DNA of 64,000 bases from positions 21,311,655 through 21,375,654 of the forward strand of contig NC_091137.1 of assembly GCF_041381155.1 (NCBI RefSeq). The letters run 5' to 3'. The position numbers and the translations under genes were made by a program. Of the stretch, positions 1 through 10,675 are shown piece after piece. The stretch is from Argopecten irradians (lineage: Eukaryota; Mollusca; Bivalvia; Pectinida; Pectinidae). Numbering within the stretch: position 1 is the first letter of the stretch; each line of letters begins with the position of its first letter. Under the pieces are notes generated by a model. That model worked only from the letters and a program-made list of their open reading frames with translations. It was not told the origin of the DNA and ran no database searches.

Positions 1-576
1 ATATGTTGGTTGCGGGGATTGCTGAAATATTCCAGTTAAGAATCATGCCATTTGACCAAAAACCTGCTGTAGGTTGATTGAGCTCCTTTACAGTCTTCAA
101 GATGACCTGTTCTACTTTGATGACTACGTTTTATAACAGAAGGTAGGTCATATTTATTGCTCTATAACTCTCGGAAACAGTGTCTAAATTCCTTTATGCT
201 TAGACCGCAACGTAGTGTAGACTGATGATGTGGGTAACCAACGATAATTGAGGATGTATTTTAAAAATTGTCGGTTACCCACGTTTGCGAGGGTGGCCTA
301 CAGTGACTTCCTTTAAACATTATAAAAAGCAACGCCTAATTTCACTTATTCTATTCTATTGATGAACATCAAATGACCTAGTAACTATATGTCTCATCTG
401 TTTTCACACCGGTCTGGAGTCTTCAGTTTGTTATGACATAGTCCAGGGTTTGGTTATAACGAAAGTGATAATCGAAGATGAAAAGAACCAGACCTAGGTC
501 GCTCTTCAGTCTTGCATTGCTACGTGGTGGGTTGTACTGTGTGGTGTCTTGGCAGTTCACTTCTTTGAGGAAGTAC

Positions 577-1506
577 TAAGATAAGATAGATAAGATAAGT
601 TTATTTCCGGTTCAGGACTTATATGTAAAGTCCTCTATACCAGACTCAGACAAAATATAAAGTTTACAGCTAATATGCTTTATCCGGTTTTAATAATAAA
701 TTAATGATGTACAAAGGCTTTGTATTTGTATAAGAGTTCTTGTTCTTTCCAATGTTTATCTAACGCATTTTTGAAGGAGTTTATATTTGGCGCCATCACT
801 ACATTCTCTGGTAGATCGTTCCATATCTTAGTAGCTCTTAGTGAAAAAAAGTTTCTCCTAATCTCATAGTTAGATCTTGTATGGAATAGCTTCCTCCTAT
901 GCCCCCTGCTGCTCTCGCGGTCCGTTGCATCTTTCCATAAAGATAAAATGTTCGGAGTCATATACTCCATCTAAAATTTTGAAGAGTTCTACCATGTCTC
1001 CTCGTATTTTTCTATATGCCAATGTTGGTAATTTCAGTTTCTACAGTCTTTGACTGTATGCTAGATGTGACATTCATGCTAGACATTTTGTCGCTCTTCT
1101 TTGGACACTTTCTATCATTTCTATATATATGCTTCTGTAGGTAAGGCGCCCATACGGGGCAAGCATAGTCCAAATGAGACCGAACTGAGCATTTACATAT
1201 CGGAATAAATGATTTGATGTCTAAAAACTGAAAAGTTCTTCCCAAAAGTCCAAACATGGAATTGGCTATTTTACTTTCTCTGATATATGGCTGTCGAAGC
1301 TTAACGTGGAATCTACAACTACTCCTATATCTTTTTCTTGGTCTATATGTTGCAGTGTTTTTCCATTGAGCTGGTATAGTATAATTTCCTCACATTGGTT
1401 TCTTGTTCTCTGTTTGTGTATCCTAATGTGTTTACATTTATCTGGGTGCATTTTTAGAAGCCACATTTCACTCCATTTCGACATTGTATCTAAATCACTT
1501 AACTAG
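577..1506 (-). pseudogene. 5'-truncated CR1/jockey-like LINE, 3' end (copy in A1)
   Basis: The - strand encodes pieces of the C-terminal end of a non-LTR retrotransposon reverse transcriptase. They read in order SKWSEMWLLKMHPDKCKHIR (about 1484-1425), then a thumb segment with LDYACPVWAPYLQKHI, then the terminal block with RRNFFSLRATKIWNDLP (701-970). This order is typical of CR1/jockey-type elements. The pieces lie in different frames, so it is dead. The 3' end carries AATAAAC and a short TTATC/TATC microsatellite tail near 577-600, as such elements often have. The catalytic palm is absent: a 5' truncation near 1506, as expected of incomplete reverse transcription. Confidence 0.82.
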
Positions 1507-1834
1507 AAAATAGACAAGAGATTTTACTACGATAATTGTTAGTTTGACTCTCCTGAAACATACATGATACACTTACCAAACCCAATATATCTCACACTGT
1601 CGACCATTGACAAGAGTAACGTTATTTAATGATTTTATATACTTGTACATGTACTTTTCTTTATTATATGGCACATGTACGCTTATCTTTATTCATTTAA
1701 TATAATGTAAAGAATACCAAATAACTAATGAAACACTGGTGACTCATCACATATATTGATATTCCGTTTATTTACGTAATTGTTTGTTTATGTAATCCTC
1801 CTATCTCCGTATAAAAAAATATCGATAAGAAGAT

Positions 1835-2290
1835 GCAGAAGCTGCCCTGGTAGGGCGTTAAAATTGTACTTGATGTCACTATTGAATGATCGTAAAAGGC
1901 GACTAAATTAATGATATTATCTTTTCTCCACTTCCAATCGACCTTTCTTCTTCCTAACGTCTCCCTTGACACCGCCTCACTTTAGGCCTTCTGTTGAGCT
2001 CTCCCCCTTTGAGGTAGGATGTGGATTCTGTTACTTGACCGAGACACACAAAAATCTATAAAATTGGTAGTTTCTAATCCTGCTTAGTGCTCAGCATTAA
2101 GGTAGTTGGACTATTGATTCGCCCGTTGTCAGTATAATGTGACTGGATGGGTGTGTTGATTGGTGTCTTCGGCGACATGCCTCAGTGATATAGCACTCTA
2201 GAAAGGTTCCACTGTGCAAGAAGACATAGCATGAATATACCACAAAAATACTCAATACGCACTTCATACACACTAAACGCCACATAAATG
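1835..2290. repeat. SINE-like interspersed repeat with GATCGTAAAAGGCGACTAAA core (A1)
   Basis: Holds the 20-base core GATCGTAAAAGGCGACTAAA at 1888-1907, preceded by CCTGGTAGGGCGTTAAAATT. It is followed by a block with CTCCCTTGACACCGCCTCAC and GTCAGTATAATGTGACTGG. The core recurs in both orientations through the window (1888, 10184, 22781, 23218 and 27186; a decayed one at 30281), which marks it as a dispersed repeat. The conserved short core suggests a SINE-type central domain such as those of invertebrate MetaSINE or Nin-DC families; that assignment is inference. No tRNA-like head could be confirmed. Confidence 0.6.
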
Positions 2291-2378
2291 GGAGGCCGTC
2301 CTTACATGAACTGACCGTAACTAGGATTTAGATATATGGCGGCGGAAGAGTACAGGTGAGGCTAGCCGCATAGATATA

Positions 2379-3203
2379 TTTTTGATTTCAGAGAACCTGG
2401 GCAACATTGTCTCCTGTGACATTCGTCCTGCTCAAATTAAGTATACTGACCATTTAGCGGTATCTCTTAAAATACAACATAATGCAAACGCCCAGGGCAT
2501 GGGGATATGGAAATTAAATAACAGTTTATTACAGGAAGCTGGTTATAAAACAATGGTAAGAAAAGTGATAAAAGATTTAAAAGAAGAGCAGACCGTGCTA
2601 AAAATATGGGGGAGGCTCAGTTTTGGGATTACTGTAAAGTAAATATCAAACATAAGACAATAGATTACTGTAGGAATAGAAGTAAAAGTGATTCAGTAAA
2701 GATACGGCACATGGAGAAACAGTTAGCTGATCTAGAAATACAAAACGATCAGAGTCCAAATGAAATTGCTGAAAGAAAGAATATCGGAATTAGGGAGAAA
2801 CTTAGAATCTCTTTATGAGGAAAAAGCCAGAGGAGCACAGGTAAGATCAAGGGTAGCATGGGTGGAAAATGGGGAGAAAAATACGAAATATTTTTTAGGG
2901 ATGGAAAGACAAAGGCAAACGAAAAATAAAATAACAAGTATCAGGCAGGATGATGATATTGTAAGTGACCCCGAGAAAATATTAAAAGAAATCGAATTGT
3001 TTTATTCAAATCTCTATAGCAGTTCATGTATTGATAAAAGGGAGATAACTACGTACATTGATAGCTGTGATGTTAATATACGTTATCGGAACACGAAAAG
3101 TTATCATGTGAAGGTGAGTTGAAAATAGAGGAATGTACAGCCGCAGTGAAGAACTTTTGAAGTTGAACAAAAGTTCTGGTAGTGATGGTCTTACTGGTGA
3201 ATT
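2379..3203 (+). pseudogene. Tx1/L1-like LINE ORF2, N-terminal part, cut off at duplication breakpoint
   Basis: Encodes the end of an endonuclease domain (YTDHLAVSLKIQ, about 2440-2475), then IWKLNNSLL and a linker with WVENGEKNTKYFLGMERQRQ in another frame, characteristic of Tx1/L1-group LINEs. It ends after SPGSDGLTGE-like residues (here SSGSDG) at 3203, where sequence switches to unrelated DNA. Frameshifts near 2606 and 2760 break it. The 5' two thirds of the endonuclease are missing. Confidence 0.85.
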
Positions 3204-4307
3204 GTCTTTCCTTTTCTGTCAGCTGCCGGTGAAACCGACGGGGACTGTTATTAGTTATCTGTGACGTGTAGTGTGAGGACCTAATGAAAACACTGTTCTA
3301 GTTATCAAGCTATTATGTATAAAATTGATTTTATGAAATACTCATGTAAACTGAACAACGTTAATGGTTATGAGTAGTGTTTTATTTACATTTTTATTTA
3401 CTGACATATAGTTAACAATAAGTATCCAAAAATAACAGACCACAATGACCATTTGTAATGTGATTATAGACCTATATGTAAAATTGAACAAATATTTTTT
3501 ACTAATGTGTAATACATTTACAGATTATTTTATCTATTTTAATATACCATTGATAAAGCCTACATATATAAAGATACACTTACATTTAATGATTTAAGAT
3601 GTGAGAATGGAAAATAATGTTGGCATATCTGTACAGGTTAATTAAAAATAAGTAGGCATTCGTGCGTTCTGATCATGAACTGTTATTGTTTTCTTCCGTC
3701 TTGAATGAAAACTTATTTGAGTGGTCTGTGAAACCATGATTCTCTTAAACACTTATCTATGATATAAGAATAGAGCTATGAGAATGAAGAATATGCAGAT
3801 CTCTCAAAACGTTGGCACACACTATCGTTTTAGCGAATCATTCTTTATAACTTTTATTCATTTAAAACGTTTCAGGCATCTGTGTTTAGCTATATGCTTA
3901 ATTGCAATGGATATCCATCCATTTGAATACTTTAAAAACGTTATCATATTTAACATAAGAAACGGAAGAAAATATTCTACATGAACTTCATTTAACTATT
4001 ACGAAAATCCTTTGATTGCCATCTGAAGATGTTTGGTAAAGGTAATTACTTTTAATTTTTATATGTTGTATCTACCGGTTGTAGGAAATATGTCATTCTT
4101 TTAAATGTAAAATTTAATGCACATCAAGCATATATATTGATTATTATAGAGATTATTGATATATAGCTTTACAAATTTTAGCTGTTGTACTTAGAGACTA
4201 TTGTTTTATACGTATTTATTATCCTTTAATTGACACTCATGTGATGTTATATATTAGGCCATGGGCTAGGAGGGTCCCACATGCACCCCCCCCCCCCCCC
4301 CCCCCCC
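3204..4307. repeat. Duplicated block B, copy 1
   Basis: Begins GTCTTTCCTTTTCTGTCAGC right after the broken LINE and matches 5828-6930 with few differences. It ends in the terminal sequence and C-tract (C22, 4286-4307) of the foldback family whose complete copy follows block B2. No coding sequence recognised; the 68-codon open stretch at 3778 also occurs, frame-broken, in B2. Confidence 0.92.
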
Positions 4308-4455
4308 AGGACCAGATATACAAATATTGGTTGGAGACCATGGTGTTTTATTGTATAGGACCAGATATACAGATATTGGTTGGAGGCCATGGTGTTATAT
4401 TGTATAGGACCAGACATACAGTTATGGGTTGGAGACCATGGTATTTTATTGAAGG
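4308..4455. repeat. 49-bp tandem repeat, three copies
   Basis: AGGACCAGATATACA begins units at 4308, 4357 and 4406, giving an exact 49-bp period with substitutions between units. It directly abuts the C22 tract of block B1. The open frame across it is a consequence of the repeat. Confidence 0.9.
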
Positions 4456-5827
4456 TACCACGAAATAATAAATCACTTTGTTACAAGCAGCCTGAAAGTT
4501 CTTTTCTTAAGTGATGCGTGGTAAATATTACATATTTATAGCACAATGTCATATCATTTGCTTCAAATATTCAATTTTGTAGGCAAACGAAGTACGTTAT
4601 GCAATATATTGTGGTTTGCATCATGAGTGCACAACATTTTGTGTTACATATTGATGATATCTATTAGAAAATCAAATTAATGTTTTCGATATCATATCTA
4701 TAGCACCGAATACTTAATTTTGTCTAAAGTTTTATGTGTAATAAAATCATGATATACACCAATTAATATCACTATTTTTAAATTTAAGCTTTCTTGATCT
4801 TATGGATTAAATTTGTTTAAAATTATGATGTGATACTTACAAAGATCAAATAAATAGTCAAAAACCGATTAACACACTACAACATGTATTTATTGTGTTT
4901 TGTAATCTTTTACATGTATTTTGTATTTTTAATAAAACCAATGATAGTATGATAGCATCACCCAGTACCAATGGCTTTTATCTCATTTAATATTTAAAAT
5001 TTTATCAATTTTATAAACAGATCTTGTAATCAATAAACAAGATTGGTAAGTTTAATTCATTTTATTTCACATTCCTCTGTCCATCATCGGAGCAAATATA
5101 TTAGAATATTATTGTATATGTTCACACTTTTGTCAAAAGTATTCCTTTAAAAGATGTTTTTATATTAATAATGTTGTTGAGAAGTTGTTTGATATATTAT
5201 ATCGAATTATCAATAGTAGTTTGATGTGATTATTATACTTAATACTAAAATAGTTTATTAGAATATATAATTAAACATGAGTAATTATAAAACTTAATTA
5301 TGATAGTGTTTTTTTCACACTAGACAATGTTGCAAAATATATCATAGTATGTTTATTGTTTTTTACATTAAATAGTTCAAATGTGTGTTCAACTTGACTT
5401 GTAGTAATCTGTAGTTTTACTTTCTTGTGTACACTGTATATTCATATGATACAGTCATTTGATTACTCTGTCTTAATTACGAAAACCAGATATATATTTA
5501 CATAAATCAGAATTGACCTTGATAATATTCTTATTTTGCTATTTCATAGTGAACATGTTTAAGGGTTATACGATTTTGTTATCATATAAACTGTTTGTAT
5601 TGTCATATGAAAAGTCATTACTTGACCATTATGTGATACTTTCAGAACAGAAAAACCAATAGCTTTGTCTTGAATGTTCTACCAACAATTCATAAGCTTC
5701 TCATCCCACCACACTATTCAATCCCATTAGTATGGATTCAGCTCCAGCTCGTCTCAATGTGTTTATTGGTACTGTAGTAGTATATCCTTATAGCAATCAA
5801 ACTTTGTGTTGTTCAATTGTCTTTCTA
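4456..5827. other. AT-rich unique sequence, no gene seen
   Basis: About 1.4 kb of very AT-rich DNA with no open frame longer than 60 codons and no repeat recognised. It separates blocks B1 and B2. Confidence 0.6.
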
Positions 5828-6930
5828 GTCTTTCCTTTTCTGTCAGCTGCCGGTGAAACCGACGGGGACTGTTATTAGTTATCTGTGACGTGTAGTGTGA
5901 GGACCTAATGAAAACACTGTTCTAGTTATCAAGCTATTATGTATAAAATTGATTTTATGAAATACTCATGTAAACTGAACAACGTTAATGGTTATGAGTA
6001 GTGTTTTATTTACATTTTTATTTACTGACATATAGTTAACAATAAGTATCCAAAAATAACAGACCACAATGACCATTTGGAATGTGATTATAGGCCTATA
6101 TGTAAAATTGAACAAAAATTTTTTAATAATGTGTAATACATTTACAGAATATTTTGTCTATTTTAATATACCATTGATAAAGCCTACATATATAAAGATA
6201 CACTTACATTTAATGATTTAAGATGTGAGAATGGAAAATAATGTTGGCATATCTGTACAAGTTAATTAAAAATAAGTAGGCATTCGTGCGTTTGACTGAT
6301 CATGAACTGTTATTGTTTTCTTCCGTCTTGAATGAAAACTTATTTGAGTGATCTGTGAAACAATGATTCTCTTAAACACTTATCTATGATATAAGAATAG
6401 AGCTATGAGAATGAAGAATATGCAGATCTCTCAAAACGTTGGCACACACTATCGTTTTAGCGAATCATTCCTTATAACTTTTATTCATTTAAAACGTTTC
6501 AAGCATCTGTGTTTAGCTATATGCTTAATTGCAATGGATATCCATCCATTTGATTTGAATACTTTAAAACGTTATCATATTTAACATAAGAAACGGAAGA
6601 AAATATTCTACATGAACTTCAATTAACTATTTCCAAAATCCTTTGATTGTCATCTGAAGATGTTTGGTAAAGGTAATTACTTTTAATTTTTATATGTTGT
6701 ATCTACCGGTTGTAGGAAATATGTCATTCTTTTAAATGTAAAATTTAATGCACATCAAGCTTATATATTGATTATTATAGAGATTATTGATATATAGCTT
6801 TACAAATTTTAGCTGTTGTACTTAGAGACTATTGTTTTATACGTATTTATTATCCTTTAATTGACACTCATGTGATGTTATATATTAGGCCATGGGCTAG
6901 GAGGGTCCCACATGCACCCCCCCCCCCCCC
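5828..6930. repeat. Duplicated block B, copy 2
   Basis: Matches 3204-4307. It continues without a break into the foldback element at 6886, so this copy keeps the intact junction. The sequence just upstream has ATTGTCTTTC, giving microhomology with the A1/B1 junction. Confidence 0.92.
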
Positions 6931-7800
6931 AAACCTCCGAACCAATATTTTTCTGAACCCTTATGACCCACTGATCACAAATCCAAATGTTAACATTGCA
7001 TAAGTTGGGATGAACTTCCGGTTATGACGTCATCAAGATGGCCGCCATCTCGAATTTCACTAAAAATTGAAAAATAGTCATAACATTAACATTTTTCAAC
7101 AGAAGTAGACAAATGAGGTATCAAAATGACCACAATAGAACAACAAGTACATATCAGGACCACAAAATCCAATATATGTAGTGATTTCTACGCAGGAAAT
7201 GAAAAAAATCGGATTTAAAGCTCAAAAATGGTGATTTTTCAGCAAATTTTTCATAATTTGTTTGACGCAGCAAAAATGTTTCCCAACAGCAATCTATTAT
7301 TTCTAATAAGTTTTTGACCACTTGTCAATTGTTAACATGTTAACATTGGTTTTGGTTGTTTTTGTTGCTTAAAATGATTGACAAGTGGTTAAAAAACTTA
7401 TTAGAAATAATAGATTGCTGTTGGGAAACATTTTTGCTGCGTCAAACAAAATATGAAAAATTTGCTGAAAAATCACCATTTTTGAGCTTTAAATCCGATT
7501 TTTTCATTTCCTGCGTAGAAATCACTACATATATTGGATTTTTTGGTCCTGATATGTATTTGGTGTTCTATTGTGGTCATTTTGGTACCTCATTTGTCTA
7601 CTTCGGTTGAAAAATGTTAATGTAATGACTATTTTTCAATTTTTAGTGAAATTCGAGATGGCGGCCATCTTGATGACGTCATAACCGGAAGTTCATCCCA
7701 ACTTATGCAATGTTAACATTTGGATTTGTGATCAGTGGGTCATAAGGGTTCAGAAAAATATTGGTTCGGAGGTTTGGGGGGGGGGTGCATGTGGGACCCT
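6886..7800. mobile_element. Foldback (long inverted repeat) element FB1
   Basis: Left end TAGGCCATGGGCTAGG, then AGGGTCCCACATGCACCCCC. The right end is the reverse complement, stopping at GGGACCCT (7800) and lacking the outer 16 bases. Arms of about 430 bp pair almost perfectly around a ~45-bp centre (about 7330-7375). The 17 bases CATGTGATGTTATATAT sit immediately outside both ends (6869-6885 and 7801-7817), marking the insertion boundaries. No transposase; non-autonomous. The 84-codon open stretch on the right arm is non-coding arm sequence. Same family as 14211-17563. Confidence 0.9.
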
Positions 7801-7817
7801 CATGTGATGTTATATAT

Positions 7818-8296
7818 GGTGTAGAATCAAATTTTTGATACTCAGATAAATATTTATATATGTTACCCCTTTAAAAGACCTGCCACACGTGTAAATACAA
7901 TAGTTATTACTGTTATATATTGTTTGTGTTCAACCATTGTTTACGGGAGTGTTTCTCATAACTGCAAATATTAGATACATTTATATCTCGTTACACACAA
8001 CTGCGCAAATGTTTAAACTTGATATCTTTGGGGCAGAAATACCAACTAAATACGATTAGAACTCATTTCAAACAAAAGTTGTCAGTCATATTCATAACAA
8101 AGGTATACTGATAAAAGCCATGCAACACAACAGAAATAGGCGTCTTGTGTCATCATCAACATCTGACGTGAATCAGACGTAAATATGTCACATAATCTCA
8201 AATTGTTTGTGAAGGGATGCAGTATTTCAATAAACTGGATATGCCTGCATTAACTAAGGCTTAGACTTCTTGTCCACTTGATAACCAATTAGAGCG
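7818..8296. other. Unique sequence between FB1 and copy A2, no gene seen
   Basis: No open frame, repeat or motif recognised in these 480 bases. Confidence 0.5.
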
Positions 8297-8876
8297 ATAT
8301 GTTGGTTGCGGGGATTGCTGAAATATTCCAGTTAAGAATCATGCCATTTGACCAAAAACCTGCTGTAGGTTGATTGAGCTCCTTTACAGTCTTCAAGATG
8401 ACCTGTTCTACTTTGATGACTACGTTTTATAACAGAAGGTAGGTCATATTTATTGCTCTATAACTCTCGGAAACAGTGTCTAAATTCCTTTACGCTTAGA
8501 CCACAACGTAGTGTAGACTGATGATGTGGGTAACCAACGATAATTGAGGATGTATTATTTTAAAAATTGTCGGTTACCCACGTTTGCGAGGGTGGCCTAC
8601 AGTGACTTCCTTTAAACATTATAAAAAGCAACGCCTAATTTCACTTATTCTATTATATTGATGAACATCAAATGACCTAGTAACTATATGTCTCATCTGT
8701 TTTCACACCGGTCTGGAGTCTTCAGTTTGTTATGACATAGTCCAGGGTTTGGTTATAACGAAAGTGATAATCGAAGATGAAAAGAACCAGACCTAGGTCG
8801 CTCTTCAGTCTTGCATTGCTACGTGGTGGGTTGTACTGTGTGGTGTCTTGGCAGTTCACTTCTTTGAGGAAGTACT

Positions 8877-9812
8877 AAGATAAGATAGATAAGATAAGTT
8901 TATTTCCGGTTCAGGACTTATATGTAAAGTCCTCTATACCAGACTCAGACAAAATATAAAGTTTACAGCTAATATGTTTTATCCGATATTAATAATAAAT
9001 TAATGATGTACAAAGGCTTTGTATTTGTATAAGAGTTCTTGTTCTTTCCAATGTTTATCTAACGCATTTTTGAAGGAGTTTATATTTGGCGCCATCACTA
9101 CATTCTCTGGTAGATCGTTCCATATCTTAGTAGCTCTTAGTGAAAAAAAGTTTCTCCTAATCTCATAGTTAGATCTTGTATGGAATAGCTTCCTCCTATG
9201 CCCCCTGCTGCTCTCGTGGTCCGTTGCATCTTTCCATAAAGATAAAATGTTCGGAGTCATATACTCCATCTAAAATTTTGAAGAGTTCTACCATGTCTCC
9301 TCGTATTTTTCTATATGCCAATGTTGGTAATTTCAGTTTCTACAGTCTTTGACTGTATGCTAGATGTGACATTCCTGCTAGACATTTTGTCGCTCTTCTT
9401 TGGACGCTTTCTATCATTTCTATATGCTTCTGTAGGTAAGGCGCCCATACGGGGCAAGCATAGTCCAAATGAGACCGAACTAAGCATTTACATATCGGAA
9501 TAAATGATTTGATGTCTAAAAACTGAAAAGTTCTTCCCAAAAGTCCAAACATGGAATTGGCTATTTTACTTTCTCTGATATATGGCTGTTGAAGCTTAAC
9601 GTGGAATCTACAACTACTCCTATATCTTTTTCTTGGTCTATATGTTGCAGTGTTTTTCCATTGAGCTGGTATAGTATAATTTCCTCACATTGGTTTCTTG
9701 TTCTCTGTTTGTGTATCCGTATGTGTTTACATTTATCTGGGTGCATTTTTAGAAGCCACATTTCACTCCATTTCGACATTGTATCTAAATCACTTAAATA
9801 GAAAATAGACAA
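8877..9812 (-). pseudogene. 5'-truncated CR1/jockey-like LINE, 3' end (copy in A2)
   Basis: Duplicate of the fragment at 577-1506. Here the thumb segment is longer in one frame (9340-9552, ending VQRRATKCLAGMSHLAYSQRL-like residues) and the DKCKHIR segment lies at 9561-9812. Frame changes between 9552 and 9561 and near 9270 (DGVYDS shifts to the SLWKDATD frame) show it is inactive. Same TTATC-type 3' tail at about 8877-8900. Confidence 0.82.
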
Positions 9813-10131
9813 GAGATTTTACTACGATAATTGTTAGTTTGACTCTCCTGAAACATACATGATACACTTACCAAACCCAATATATCTCACACTGTCGACC
9901 ATTAACAAGAGTAACGTTATTTAATGATTTTATATACTTGTACATGTACTTTTCTTTATTATATGGCACATGTACGCTTATCTTTATTCATTTAATATAA
10001 TGTAAAGAATACCAAATAACTAATGAAACACTGGTGACTCATCACATATATTGATATCACGTTTATTTACGTAATTGTTTGTTTATGTAATCCTCCTATC
10101 TCCGTTTAAAAAAATATCGATAAGAAGATGC

Positions 10132-10590
10132 AGAAGCTGCCCTGGTAGGGCGTTAAAATTGTACTTGATGTCACTATTTGAATGATCGTAAAAGGCGACT
10201 AAATTAATGATATTATCTTTTCTCCACTTTCAATCGACCTTTTCTTCTTCCTAACGTCTCCCTTGACACCGCCTCACTTTAGGCCTTCTGTTGAGCTCTC
10301 CCCCTTTGAGGTAGGATGTGGATTCTGTTACTTGACCGAGACACACAAAAATCTATAAAATTGGTAGTTTCTAATCCTGCTTAGTGCTCAGCATTAAGGT
10401 AGTTGGACTATTGATTCGCCCGTTGTCAGTATAATGTGACTGGATGGGTGTGTTGATTGGTGTCTTCGGCGACATGCCTCAGTGATATAGCACTCTAGAA
10501 AGGTTCCACTGTGCAAGAAGACATAGCATGAATATACCACAAAAATACTCAACACGCACTTCATACACACTAAACGCCACATAAATGGGA
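10132..10590. repeat. SINE-like interspersed repeat (A2 copy)
   Basis: Duplicate of 1835-2290 with the conserved core at 10184-10203. Same flanking blocks, a few substitutions. Confidence 0.6.
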
Positions 10591-10675
10591 GGCCGTCCTT
10601 ACATGAACTGACCGTAACTAGGATTTAGATATATGGCGGCGGAAGAGTACAGGTGAGGCTAGCCGCATAGATATA

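Larger units (their letters stand above)
1..3203. repeat. Segmental duplication, copy A1
   Basis: The first 3203 bases recur at 8297-11499 in the same orientation and with nearly the same base count. Scattered substitutions and small indels distinguish the copies, for example a short TA insertion near 1120. The block contains a CR1-like LINE 3' end (- strand), a SINE-like repeat and the start of a Tx1-like LINE (+ strand). It breaks at 3203/3204, where the LINE reading frame is joined to unrelated sequence (block B1). The true left edge lies outside the window. It is either a genuine tandem duplication with 8296-bp period or an uncollapsed haplotype. Confidence 0.93.
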
